DNA of 64,000 bases from the NCBI GenBank assembly GCA_039619475.1, contig CM077116.1:375019794-375083793 (forward strand). The letters are read 5' to 3'. Origin of the DNA: Icerya purchasi (taxonomy: Eukaryota; Arthropoda; Insecta; Hemiptera; Monophlebidae). The first letter of the stretch is position 1; the number at the start of each line of letters is the position of its first letter. This document shows positions 45,371-56,369 of the stretch, in pieces. The notes under the pieces are model-generated. The model did no database searches. It was given only the letters and a program-made list of their open reading frames with translations, and was not told where the DNA came from. The translations under genes and the position numbers were made by a program.

Positions 45371-45403
45371 GTTTCGAATAGCACAGTGCTCTATTCATCA
45401 TCA
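45371..45403 (-). ncRNA. Hammerhead-like core, left arm
   Basis: Minus strand: CTGATGA (45397-45403), stem GAATAG...CTATTC, GAAAC (45371-45375). The conserved boxes are intact; the U between box and stem is unpaired, so the fold needs testing. Confidence 0.5.
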
Positions 45404-45754
45404 GAACCAGACACACAATGAATTAAACACGGGAAAACCCAGCCCTAAATAGGTACGCCAACAATCAACGATTGACCTTCTGATTGGCTAATTGCATTTC
45501 CATTTTTTACTTGACCGATAACACAGTCTTCCAATTTAAATCGATTTTTACACCGACATCTCTATTAAAATTTTTATATTTTTCGATTTCAAATAGAGAT
45601 GACGTTGTAAAAATCGATTCAAATTGGAAGACTGTGTTATCGGTCAAGTAAAAAAGTAGAAATGCAATTAGCCAATCAGAAGGTAAACCGTGATCGATGG
45701 CGTATCTATTTAAGGGCTGTGCTTTCCCGTGTTTGATTCATTGTGTGTTTGATT

Positions 45755-45788
45755 CTGATGATGAATAGAGCATTGTGCTATTCGAAAC
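45755..45788 (+). ncRNA. Hammerhead-like core, right arm
   Basis: Plus strand: CTGATGA (45755-45761), the same GAATAG/CTATTC stem, GAAAC (45784-45788). It matches the left arm except for single loop changes. Confidence 0.5.
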
Positions 45789-45831
45789 GTTAACGAAAAT
45801 AAATTGTGACGTGGTTGTCACCGAAAAAATT

Positions 45832-47293
45832 GAGACAAATCTTTATGTCTATGCGTCGGTAACGAAATTTCCTCCTTTTTCATATAAAAGAGTAAAATCT
45901 GGAATATCACTGATTTTATGTTCTTATCGAAAATTAGCAGTCGAGTTTTTTTTGTTTTATAAAGGGGTTTAAAAGAAAAATTTATTATATGTTTTTTAGA
46001 TTTCCGCGTTGTACAGATTTTATCATTAAACGAAATCATTTTTATTTTTCATCAGTTTTCCGCTTTGATTGTTGTTCTTTTTTAAATTTTCAGGCGGTTA
46101 GCGGCACCTACTGGCCTCTCTCTGCAGTAGTGCCCGTGTCAAATATAGTACACTTAGAGCGTTTGAAATTGTAATCGGGGTTTGTACGAAGAGTTGCAAA
46201 TTTTCTTAGGGGGGATAATGCTACGATTTAACATTGATATTAGTGATGCGATTACAATTATAAAAAAAAATTGAAATATTTTCATCGCAAACAAATGTAC
46301 GAAATTGACTTACCGTTAATTTCTGTATAGATTTTAGTAAAAACGATCGACATCATGTTATGCTAAGTTTAAATCAGTACAATTTCTCGTCAAATATAGT
46401 TGTGGAAAGACGAAATACTAGCGCACGTATAGTTTTTTTCATAGACTTCAGCGGGATATAAAATGCGAGAAGCGATGTTGATTATGTAGAGAAAAAAAGA
46501 TTCGTAGAAGGTCACTCTAGCGCTTACTGAAATTTTTTGTTGCCAAACAAACTGTTTTGAGAAATAAGTCAATAAATGTATAAAACTATATTTAGTGCAA
46601 TGAAAATCATAAGCAGCCCCATTTGGTTAAGAACAAATAAAAATCCTTAAAAACTCATACTTGTTTTACCTATTGCTCTTTATTAACGCCTAATCATCGG
46701 TAATAGTGAAATAAATTCATAAATTAAAAATCATATTACGAAATTAACATTCGCGCGAATCGATTGCCCCATATGGCAAAATTTGAAATAAAGATTAATA
46801 ATTCGCGAGAAAAAATTGTGAAAACGAAGAAAAACGAAAGTTTATTCTACGTAATCAGAGTGGCTAGAAGTATTTTTTTTCTTTTCGTGCCTACTATTAC
46901 TGATTCGGTTCCCCCACATTGCGGACAAATAGCGCGTTTTTAAAAAGGTTCTAATCCAATATAGATGTCTTGTTGCTGTGATGTTCGTCGGTCTTGTTTA
47001 GATGTTAAATCGAATAAAAATCATGTATTTAATTTTGACGAATTTTGGACGGAAACTTTAATAATGGTACGCACAATTCAGACAGATATGTTATTTAGAT
47101 TTAATTATCTCGAGTACTTGGGTACTGTAGTTACGAAAATTACTCATATAGGAGTCGTAAAAAAAAAAAAAAACAACAAAAAGAAACGAGAAATATCGTT
47201 CATCGAACATTCACGAATGAAAGAAATAAGTAAATCGAAAAATAAATATTATATACAACTTGGTTTATATTAAAAACCATGTCGCAAAAATTA
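45832..47293. other. Unassigned DNA
   Basis: No gene was supported. The ORF at 46965-47273 ends in a Lys-rich low-complexity stretch and resembles nothing I know. Confidence 0.5.
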
Positions 47294-47301
47294 TTGCGCG
47301 A

Positions 47302-47912
47302 CAGGCCTAGATTTAGACGGGTCCAGGGGGGGTGGCTGCAGCCCCGGGCCTCGTCTTATAGAGGGGCCTCTCAGAGACACCCACTTCCGACATGTAATAA
47401 AAAATTAATCTATCATTTGTCATATATATCAACTTTTTTTTTAAATAAATAAAATTAACTTTACACATGCATTTTTTAATACATTTATTTATTAATAATT
47501 TTGTATCCATTTTTATTTCCTCCTAAAGGAGGAAACTTCGTGGTAGTAAAATTTCGAGTTTCGTAAAAACGTACCAGAAATTTGTTTTAAGATATAACGA
47601 ATCGGAATTTACGTTTTTAGGAAATTTTCGTATGAATGTGTGTGCGTGTACACGCGCCACACACGCACACCCACTATCCTTTTATGCAAATCTTTGGTTA
47701 AAATTTGCTGAAAAATTCATTGTTTAAAATTATATATAATTCTACCCATTGTCTATATGATATTTAGTTTTGTTTACGTTAATAATTATATGTTAATTCA
47801 TGAATTCAAAATAATATAATTAAATTAAATTAAAGAAAATTTAGTTATTTTATAAAACTGATAATTTTATCACTTCCGAAAAGGGCCCCTAATATTTCCG
47901 TAGCCCTGGGCC
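47302..47912 (+). mobile_element. Second copy of the 41607 hAT family, no coding part
   Basis: Starts CAGGCCTAGATTTAGACGGG and ends ...TAGCCCTGGGCC. The flanking 8-mers TTGCGCGA (47294-47301) and TAGCGCGA (47913-47920) match at 7 of 8 places. About 150 bp at the 3' side (TTCTACCCATTGTCTATATG to CACTTCCGAAAAGG) is close to 41985-42128. The transposase tail kept by the first copy is missing here and a GTGTGTGCGTGTACACGCGC-type stretch lies near 47637 instead. Confidence 0.85.
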
Positions 47913-48172
47913 TAGCGCGAATGTCGCAGTAAGTAGCAGAAGCATTTTCCGAACAGTAGACCCGTGTAATCAAGCGTCATAAGACTCATCGAAACAATCT
48001 GTGGTCTATGATAAGAACCTTGAAGATAACTGTTACGCCAAAGGCGATAGTTAATAATTTCCAACAACTTGACAAGTGTAATAAAATTCTAAAATAATAT
48101 AGAACCCTTTAACATACTGTTTGTTGAAAAATATATTAAATTGCATCAAATCCAAGTATAACAAACAAATTG

Positions 48173-48220
48173 AAATGTATAAACGATTATTTTTAAGTTC
48201 GTATAATCGTTTATACATTT
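48173..48220. repeat. 18-bp inverted repeat
   Basis: AAATGTATAAACGATTAT and ATAATCGTTTATACATTT are perfect complements separated by 12 bases. No element could be assigned. Confidence 0.7.
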
Positions 48221-48352
48221 TTTTTTTTTATATATATGTATATGTGGTCCATGTACTGTGCGTAATTGCCGAGATTATTACAGCACATGGATCAGTGCAA
48301 GATTAGAAGTATTTTAACAGATTAGCCGCTCTAATATAGTGTGTAGCATATC

Positions 48353-48595
48353 CTAGACCTGTTTTGGTTCGTTTGACAACGCAACCGACGGTAAGTTGGA
48401 GATGCCCGCAGGTAGGCAGTGTTCCAGAATGTATTCAACAGTTGGTGAAATGGGAGAATTGCATATGGAACAGGCAGAGGGAGGAGATGTTCCTTCCAGC
48501 AAATAGTTGTGGGATATTGCTGTGTGCCCTATGCGGAGTCTAGTCAATGCTGCAAACTTTCTGCGGGACGTGGATATCGGTTACCACATTTAAAT
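48353..48595 (-). pseudogene. Jockey-type retrotransposon fragment: RNase H end and Cys motif
   Basis: Minus strand: FAALTRLRIGHTAISHNYLL, then SACSICNSPISPTVEYILEH and C. This is the end of the RNase H domain and the following C-x2-C...H..C knuckle of Jockey/R1-like elements (family form: L.RLRIGHT.LTH...L......C..C....TVEHIL..C). The upstream sequence (STSRRKFAAL) continues the match in frame to about 48595. RT and endonuclease are absent, so this is a short 5'-truncated copy. A poly(A) tail is not evident. Confidence 0.8.
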
Positions 48596-48599
48596 TCGT

Positions 48600-50719
48600 T
48601 ATACTTATATTTGATAAAATTTATTGTATTTTTAAAATTCTAAAAGATTGTGCGGATGCGGACAATAACAAGCCACTAACATGAACAAATATTAATATAC
48701 CTATTTATGCTTTATTATATTTGATTTTTTACCGTGAAAGAAAAAGTTGTACTATAGTCATTTCTATATATTAATTTTCTCCCCCTTTTTATTTTTTTTT
48801 ACACTGATTTATATTTTAATTTTTTATGTGTAAAAAATATTGATATTTGCGCCTTTGAATTTAGTGAAAAATATGTAAATAAATGATTGTCCGCGATCAA
48901 TGAAAAGTTATTCCGCAATAAATATTTCATAAAGCTTTTATAATGGAGTACTTAGTAAATGTTCATTAAAAAATCATAATGCTTTATTTGATATCGAACA
49001 TGACCACGAAAATTACCGGATTATTCATTCCCATCAATCTGGTCATAAACGATTTTTACATTTGGTTTTTGGTTATACATTTGAAAAATAAATAAAATAA
49101 AACAAGAGAATTTTTACTTTTTTTCCTGAAAAGAAATCTTATATTATAAACATTCTACTTGGGCAAGGGCAGTGCTAGTTTAATATATAATTCATTTTCT
49201 GCTAAACTCGCCAGTATCTTTAATTAAATAATTTAAATCGTGTTTTATTTATTTTTTTTTTTTTTTTTTTTGATAAATGTTTTTAGTACAAAGCTGTGTT
49301 ATCAACATGTCAGAGGACTGTGGTCAAATGCGTTACGCTAAGCCGATACCAAATACTATCTCAAAATCAAGTAACTAGAGTTTTTCAAACTTTTTCTTAC
49401 CGTGATTAGTCGAGTAAATCTGCGTTTCGTTCTTTGCTTTATCGTACTGTTGAGTCTCGCGTGACCTTACCCGTTTCTAATAGCCGATTATGCTGTAATC
49501 GTCTCAGCTGACCAGCAAGATTCTACTGTAGGGAACACCGTTTCTAACAGTCGAGTAAACCTCGCGCACACATGTAACCATCCCGCGTACACACACAACC
49601 ATGCAGCACACAGACACCACGCATCAATTCGGCGACGCGGACGTAACATCGTCGTCATCCGCTAAAACCAAATAAAGCCCAACACACACTCTCTTGCCAG
49701 TATACAGATATTAATGATTTTAATATAACCACGCTACCGCTGATAATATAAAATCGTAATCGAGCCCAATAATAAAAATAAAACATAAATCACCTTCTCT
49801 CAACACGTTAAAATCATTAAATACATAAAAGAGATGTTTCGTCGGAATCAAAGAAAATAACTGCATTGATAGCTTTTAATTACCCAAAAGATGAGAAAGG
49901 TATCATCTTACCATATGTTCCGCGTCATTCTCATAGAAAATACTTGACGCAGTGAAATTAATCGCAGCCGGTAATCCGGATATAATTGTGGGATCTCCTA
50001 TCAGCCGGGACTGTGTAATTACATATATTCCCGAGAATCTAAACAGACATCCGGCTAACAAAATTATTTTATCAAATGTATCGGCCACTAATAACAAACG
50101 AAGCACTTTTGTTATATCTTACATCAACACTATCTTTTAAGCTATGTCATCAATATCAATACTGCGAGTCAACTTTTGAGACGATGAATTTGCATAAGCT
50201 GGCGAAGGGGTGTATGTTGAACATGTGAACTACGCGAAGGTCTCTAAATCATTTCTCTTACGCACAATAATGACTACAATTATAGAATTTTTATCCAATT
50301 AGAAGACCATATTTGTACAAACTGTGGAAGAGAATGAATTTTGGAAGTACACAACAAGAGACACCTAAGTTGACAGTACAAAAAAAGGTTCTAAAATAAC
50401 ACGAATGTAGAAGAGAAGGAATAAAAGAAAGTGGGACAAAAATGAAAATATAATGAAGAATCAAGAAAGGCTAAAGAAAATTAGAAATTGAAAAAGTTAG
50501 CCCCAGGACGAACATAATACTATTACCATAGTTCAACATATTAGGGGACAAGTTATTAGAAGAAAAGGAGTAAGAAGAAAAATACTCTGGAAGGGAAAAT
50601 GATATGAAGTAAAAGCTCCTTTCATTTATAAACTAACCTAGTTTAGGAGGGCAAGCAACGCTGAAGGAATGCTAGTGTGAAGCGGGAGTGTGCGATAAAG
50701 CTTTCCATCGTTTAAATAA
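48600..50719. other. Unassigned DNA, with a GC-richer island at 49.5-49.7 kb
   Basis: 49540-49680 is unusually rich in C, CA and CG and contains a 24-codon ORF (49601-49675, MQHTDTTHQFGDADVTSSSS...). It could be an LTR/leader remnant or an exon, but there is no support beyond composition. 50300-50600 is purine-rich. No known domains were found. Confidence 0.4.
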
Positions 50720-51409
50720 ATCCCATCAAAAACATTAATTTTAAAAGTAGGAGCCAAGTGTTCAATATTAAGAATATGCGTGGTTGTCGACTTTGCCGAC
50801 AAAAGAATTGAGATCTAAATGGGTGCCAAGTTCTGTAGATAATCTCTTTAAATTTATTTATAAGAATATACAACATTCTAAAATTAAAACACAATTTTTT
50901 GTTTTTTTCATGGACAACAATGTTTGCTATTTAAAAATATACAATATCTTACATATTTGAACAGTCGAATTATTTACACAAAGTAGATAATTTAGGATAA
51001 ATTAAAGTTTACGATTTTACTTGGCTAGTTTTTACCAGCAAACCAAATTTTTAGAAGAGTAAGATATCCTTACAATATAAAAACAGTAACTTGCGTATAA
51101 CATAAAGAAAATAAGTTTGTATAAACTGGTCAAGTGAGATCGTGAGCTTTAATTTATCCTAATTTATCTACTTTGTGTAAAATAATTCGACCGTTCAAAT
51201 TTAAGATATTATATATTTTTAAATACCAGATAATTTTGTTTTAATTTTAGAATACTGTATGTTCTTATAAATAAATTTCAAGGTATTATCTACAGAACTT
51301 GGCACCCATTTAGATCTCAATTCTTTTGTCGGCAAAGTCGACAACCACGCATATTCTTAATATTGAACACTTGGCTCCTACTATTAAAATTAATATTTTT
51401 GATGGGATA
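50720..51409. repeat. Large inverted repeat (about 300-bp arms)
   Basis: Left arm 50720-51035 and right arm 51119-51409 are inverted copies. For example, GGTTGTCGACTTTGCCGACA at 50781 is matched by its complement near 51330, and ACAAAGTAGATAA at 50978 by its complement near 51165. The left arm has about 40 extra bases around 50900. No coding sequence. It may be a fold-back element. Confidence 0.8.
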
Positions 51410-51429
51410 TCATTACTTTCTGTAAAAAA

Positions 51430-51620
51430 ATTATTATTATTATTCATTCAAATTCAAATTCAAATCGTTTATTCTTCAAAATAGGCTTACAAAGTGAGCA
51501 CACTTTATGAAAGTCAAGTTATCGAGTCTGTCTGCCCCCTAACACCGAAACTACCGCCACTTCGGACCTGTACGGCTGGGGGGAAGAAGTGGCAAGAAAC
51601 CGTTACTGCAGCACACAGGG
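51430..51620 (-). mobile_element. 3' end of a non-LTR retrotransposon (CR1-group-like tail)
   Basis: On the minus strand the sequence runs TGACTTTCATAAAGTGTGCT, then AGCCTATTTTGAAGAATAAA, then three TTTGAA units and an (AAT)n tail at 51430-51460. Tails built from TTTGAA/TTTGA plus AAT repeats, preceded by this phrase, occur in CR1/Daphne-like elements, and the intact element at 61.2-63.8 kb ends the same way. No coding part was recognised here. Confidence 0.6.
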
Positions 51621-52082
51621 CCCTACAAATATGTCATGTTATTTTCATCTCTTTTTTTACAAGTATGTCAGAATCAGTATACAATGTTCATTTCCTGTGC
51701 TGCGCTGGAATCGCATTGCTCCATAATATATACGTTTATCAGTAAGATAGTCGTGTATTTTACTAATAATAAGCTTTGTCAAACATGCTTCAAAGCAAAT
51801 TTAAATTTATTTTCCGGCAGGTCAAGTATCTCGATTGGGATTTTATTATTATATAAACGCACACAAAGCCTTAAAGTGCGCTAACTGATAATGAAAATCG
51901 ATTGCTTGGAAAATATTTCAAATCGTAAAAATTCCCTGTTTTCTGATTTCTTCCTTTGTATAAACGCAATTAGCCAGCTGGACGTCAAATTTCAACTTTC
52001 TAGGTCACCTGGAAGTGGGTTAGGTATTTGATCTATATGCCAGTCAGTGATAAAAATGCCGATTTTTAGACGTTAATATCTC

Positions 52083-52505
52083 AATAACCGTTTGAGTTGT
52101 ATTTATGAAATTTAGGGTTCTAGTTAATCTAAGGAGTTTCAATAAATAAACTAAATTTCATGTGAATGTAAACTTTTAGTAATTTAAATAACCGTTAAGT
52201 TCAGTTACACTGTTATGTATTTTATTATACGAACAAATTAAGTATTCACATTTTACATAAAATCCATGACGTTATCAACATTAGATTTTTATGTTTTAAC
52301 GAAAAATCTAATGTAGATAACGTCATGGATTTTATGTAAAATGTGAATACTTAATTTGTTCGTGTAATAAAATACATAACAGTGTAACTGAACTTAACGG
52401 TTATTTAAATTATTAAAAGTTTACATTCACATGAAATTTGACTTATTTAATAAAACCCCTTAGATTAACTAGAACCCTAAGTTTACATTCAAATAAGCGG
52501 TTACA
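52083..52505. repeat. Long near-perfect palindrome
   Basis: Two arms of about 200 bp meet around 52297. The inner part, ACGTTATC.ACATTAGATTTT against its complement, is nearly perfect; the outer parts (TAGGGTTCTAGTTAATCTAA near 52113 and its complement ending near 52480) differ at a few sites. No ORF. It would extrude as a long hairpin. Confidence 0.85.
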
Positions 52506-52782
52506 GGAAAAAATCACGTATAACAAATTTCACGTGTTTATGTTAAATATATTTGGAGTTATTAAGGGGTTAAAAGTGGCTCCAAATGGCTCGTGTAATA
52601 TAACATACGGCTGCTGCGTCGTCGCCGGTTCCTTTTTATTAGCTTGAACTTGGCTTGACACGCTGCCGCGTGTCTAGATCATTGTGTAGCGCATATAAAA
52701 AAAAAAAAAGGAATAAGAAACTACGAAGTTTGTGTTACGACTGAGGGGACTTATAGTTGATAATATGGAAATAGAGTGAAAC

Positions 52783-53118
52783 TTGTGTAGCCTAAAAGGT
52801 AGTTTGAAAATGAAAAACAGGAAAAATAGTAGACAAAAGGAAGTCAGACTAGAAGAAGATAATGGATTAGCCATGTCTAAGATTGTAATATTTGACGTAA
52901 GACCAGCGAATAAAAGCGCAGAAGTAAGGGCGTTCAAAGGAGAAATTTTAGATGAGTTATCAATGGAAACGTTATTGGCATTTAGAAACGATTCGGTGTT
53001 CGCGATTTTAAAGCGAGATGGAGAAATAACATCGATAGTGAATGCAGGAGAGATCGGCTTACCCCGGTTGATTTCTTCAGTTTCAGCAAACAAAATGTTT
53101 TGTAAACTCATGATTTAA
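52783..53118 (+). CDS. Uncharacterised 111-codon ORF
   Basis: I do not recognise this ORF. It reads MKNRKNSRQKEVRLEEDNGL, AMSKIVIFDVRPANKSAEVR and DELSMETLLAFRNDSVFAIL, with a mixed, protein-like composition unlike the AT-driven shadows around it: charged N-terminus, alternating hydrophobic C-terminal half, no signal peptide or membrane helix. The sequence after it (53150-53560) has similar base composition but no continuing frame. It could be an exon, a fragment of an unknown mobile element, or chance. Confidence 0.25.
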   Translation: MCSLKGSLKMKNRKNSRQKEVRLEEDNGLAMSKIVIFDVRPANKSAEVRAFKGEILDELSMETLLAFRNDSVFAILKRDGEITSIVNAGEIGLPRLISSVSANKMFCKLMI

Positions 53119-53875
53119 TGAATTTTAACTTGGTCTTTACAAAATTTCACAATTAGATCTATAGCAGAGTGGTTTCCGCTACAAAATCGTACCGTTTTTA
53201 GGAGTGATGGTGCATTACGGAGAGAGATAATTACAGGCACATGAGAAAAAAACGGTTTTACTACGACGGGAAGCACAAAAATGGCTATAACTGCGACATT
53301 ATTTGGGTTTGGAGATAATTGGTTCAACCTTTGTGCGACAGGAATCGTAAGAATAAATGAAAGGTGAGGAAGCATGATGCTTAAAAATTTAATTTCAATA
53401 ACGGGAGTAGGAATGAAGTTGTTATATTTTAAGTACGCTTTTGAATTCTTCGAATACTGGAGATCGGTAGCTCGGATAAATTTTCGGACAGAAGTTCGTT
53501 GATAGATAAAGGAATGTCTCGGATTATACTGAAACGACACGGAAAAAATTGAGAAATAAATGCTCGAATTTTTACCTCTTTATCTGCAAGTAAAAACTGA
53601 TTGGCATCTCTTATCAAGGATGAGTCCACGCGCGAGCGGAGGCAGGTTAAGCCCCCTTCCTATTAGAACTGAAATAGTTATTATAAATACATAAATATCT
53701 GCAAAAAAATCAAAAATTTAAAATAAATATTGATGATTTTTTAGGGTGTTCTTACCTACTTTTAAAAGAAAAAGGGACAAAATTATTTTTAGGTACTTCA
53801 TTAATATCTTAAGGAAAAATTGTTTATTACGAGTATAATCAATAACATATTTAATTTTTATTAATGTTCATATAC

Positions 53876-54030
53876 GGGGTGGTAATTCATTTATGTAAAT
53901 TATTAATACATAAGTCAAAATGATGGAAATTATTAATAGTATGAATATTAGTGAAGAATGTATTGTCACTTAACAAAATAAATATGCAAAGAAAATTTTC
54001 AACCCCTCTCTAAATTCTGGCCACGACCCT
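53876..54030. repeat. Interspersed repeat, second copy of 31796-31944
   Basis: Shares GGTAATTCATTTATGTAAAT, TATGAATATTAGTGAAGAAT and a CCCCTCTCTAAATTCTGGCC end with the 31.8-kb copy. The end CTGGCCACGACCCTG resembles a hAT terminus in reverse; the other end was not found. Confidence 0.6.
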
Positions 54031-55790
54031 GTCCCATATAGACGTAAACATTAATTTTGATTAGATTTTACTCCGATCGAGTAATTAAAGAGAAACCAGT
54101 GATTAATTTGGAAAACGATCTGGCCAAATACATCGGTTGGAGTCTAGCGATATTCTAATTCTCCAAACTTTCGACTAGTATGACATCTTGCGTAGTTATT
54201 CGGACAGGTATGTAGTAATGATATTCTATTCTTTTATTTTATCAGAATTATTTGAATTAGGCGGTTAGTGTGTACAAACGTTGTGTTCATTTTGATTTGA
54301 TGATCACTAATTGCTATGGAAACATTACTGTTTTAATTAGTCGAGGGAGTGTTAAAAGAAGTCGGAGAAGAAAATGTATGCCGTGGTGTTTGGTTTTTAA
54401 GCAGAGATTTTGTGCCGTTGACTGCACTTTTCACCGCAGGGGGGGGAATGGAGGGGGAGAGTTCGCGACCGGCATGTAGCCTAATTAATAAATTGAAATA
54501 TCGATCAAATGAAACAGCGACGGTATTAGTAATAAAGATAAAAGTAGCGATAAGAATAATACGGATATGGGACGACGGTAAATGCGAAATATTTAAAAGG
54601 AACGATCTCATCAATAGTTCAGGAATAATGGAGGCAGCGCAATTATACACTTTATGAAACATGTGATTCAACGGACTTAAAAATAACTGGAATTTAGATG
54701 ATTAAGAACAGTGATGGTCGATATCAAATTGAATTTATAACAACCTCTTAATCAAACGTGCCATTATTAAGGAGGCGTATTTAATTAAAGGCTTTAATAT
54801 AAAAGAGAAATTAAAATTTTTTCGGAGAAATACAAAAAAAGAACGTTTTTTGTATAAGTTTACTCGAAAATTTTTGTTGTAGTTTGAAAATAAATAATTT
54901 GAACAATTATAGCCTAGAAAAGGCTTGTCATCGAAATTTCCTAAACCTCTCGGATTCTATGCAAAGATAACAATGCCAACCTTAAAAAAAAAAAAAAAAA
55001 TGGACACGTAAAAACAAATGTTTTTAATTGCCTTCATAACTGCCATTCGATACACACTATCAAGTGTAAAACAGATAAGAATTAAAAAGATTATTTGAAA
55101 ATGGTCTAGTTTGTTGCTCCCCCCTTACTTCTTGAATTAAATTATGTAACGCATTCTTAATGACGAAGTTCCCAAAAATTGTGAGTAAGCGATTAAAAGG
55201 GATATGTCAGATAAATCTGATCAGGAATTGAGGTCAGTGATTCATCGACTGAAAAGTGACTAAGAGTTAATGTTCCTAATTCATTTGGATCACCGTATAA
55301 TGAGCCGAGAATTTAACAAAATCTAGAGTATAGATTTCAAAAGTAAAACACGTAATTAAGGGAGGAAACCACATTAGGAGGCTTATTTTTATGCACTTTG
55401 TGAATTTTTTTGAAAAGGAAAAAACAATTGGAATTAATTTAAACTACTAGGTCTTTTTAATTATATTTTAAGCTACATTTCAGATTTTTTTCGAGTATTT
55501 TTCATGAACAATTTTTAAAATTTGTAAGCTGCTGTTCGTAGGAGTCTTAAGTTAGAGTTCACTCTTGATGTGCAGTGTACAGATCTTCAAGTTCACTTGA
55601 AAGTAATTAAACAAATTTGTTTCCATTATTTACATGTTTTATTATTAGAAGAACCTAATTATAGCTAAAAATATTAAAAATAAAAAAATCGAGAGGCGTT
55701 TCAAACAAATTTTAAATTTTTACATTTTTTTCGTTAGAAAAAGTGAATATTTAAAATCATTATATTTTTTAAAAATTAGGTTCACCTAAT

Positions 55791-56272
55791 AGTCCGATCA
55801 AAATAGACCAAAAAATAGTGGTGAGTTTATATTAATTCGCATAGAGCTGAAAATTGGTACGAGTCTTAGGAAAACTATTACAAATAAAATATCAAAAGTC
55901 CCCACTGATTCCATGTCTGTTAAAAAAATTATTCTAGGTCAAAGGTCAAAAATATTAGTCATTTTTCTGGGAAACAGTAAGTGTTATCATAAAAATGGAT
56001 CAGATAAAAATTGTATATTATGCAATTATCTACAAAATTTGTTCTTATACTTTTTTTTCCTACGAATCACCTCCTGAGGTATCACGATTATAAAATTCCG
56101 CACCACCTGTGAGGTAGTGTACTTGGCGAATTTTTTTAACGTGGTTTCCCCGGTAGGCAAATTCCACGATCTATTGTGATTCAGTTTTATGAAATAATAT
56201 TCTATTAATTAAAAAATGGTATACTACTGTAAACGATTAAAGTGGCCCGAGTTATTGTTGATTTGGAGAAAA
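55791..56272. repeat. Left long inverted repeat of the composite
   Basis: Inverted against 57504-58010, alike by eye at most positions, with small indels. It contains TTAACGTGGTTTCCCCGG at 56136-56153, a variant of the outer TTAA-side terminus in right-end orientation. The nuclease ORF stops at 56275, directly at the inner edge. Confidence 0.85.
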
Positions 56273-56274
56273 AT

Positions 56275-56336
56275 TTAGTCTGACTGGGAATGTTCAAGTG
56301 CAACTTCAACAGTAATGTCTTCTTCATTTTCTTCTG

Positions 56337-56369
<33 letters not shown>

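Larger units (their letters stand above)
45326..45831. mobile_element. Penelope-like inverted terminal units with two hammerhead-like cores
   Basis: Arms 45326-45565 and 45591-45831 are inverted copies (about 240 bp, roughly 90% alike by eye) around a 25-base loop. Each contains a CTGATGA box, a 6-bp stem (GAATAG/CTATTC) and GAAACGTTAACG, facing outward. The layout, inverted long terminal units with hammerhead motifs and no ORF, fits a non-autonomous or gutted Penelope-like element. The motif differs in sequence from the pair at 29-31 kb, so it is a separate family. Confidence 0.65.

Noticed and set aside
49260..50140. Possible LTR-retrotransposon leader and gag start around 49.6 kb
   Set aside because: No paired LTRs, primer-binding site, protease or RT were seen nearby. 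Only base composition suggested it.
53115..54671. Overlapping ORFs on both strands (53115-53540, 54333-54671, 54349-54657)
   Set aside because: They overlap in opposite directions and show no motif or family resemblance. I could not support either strand as coding.
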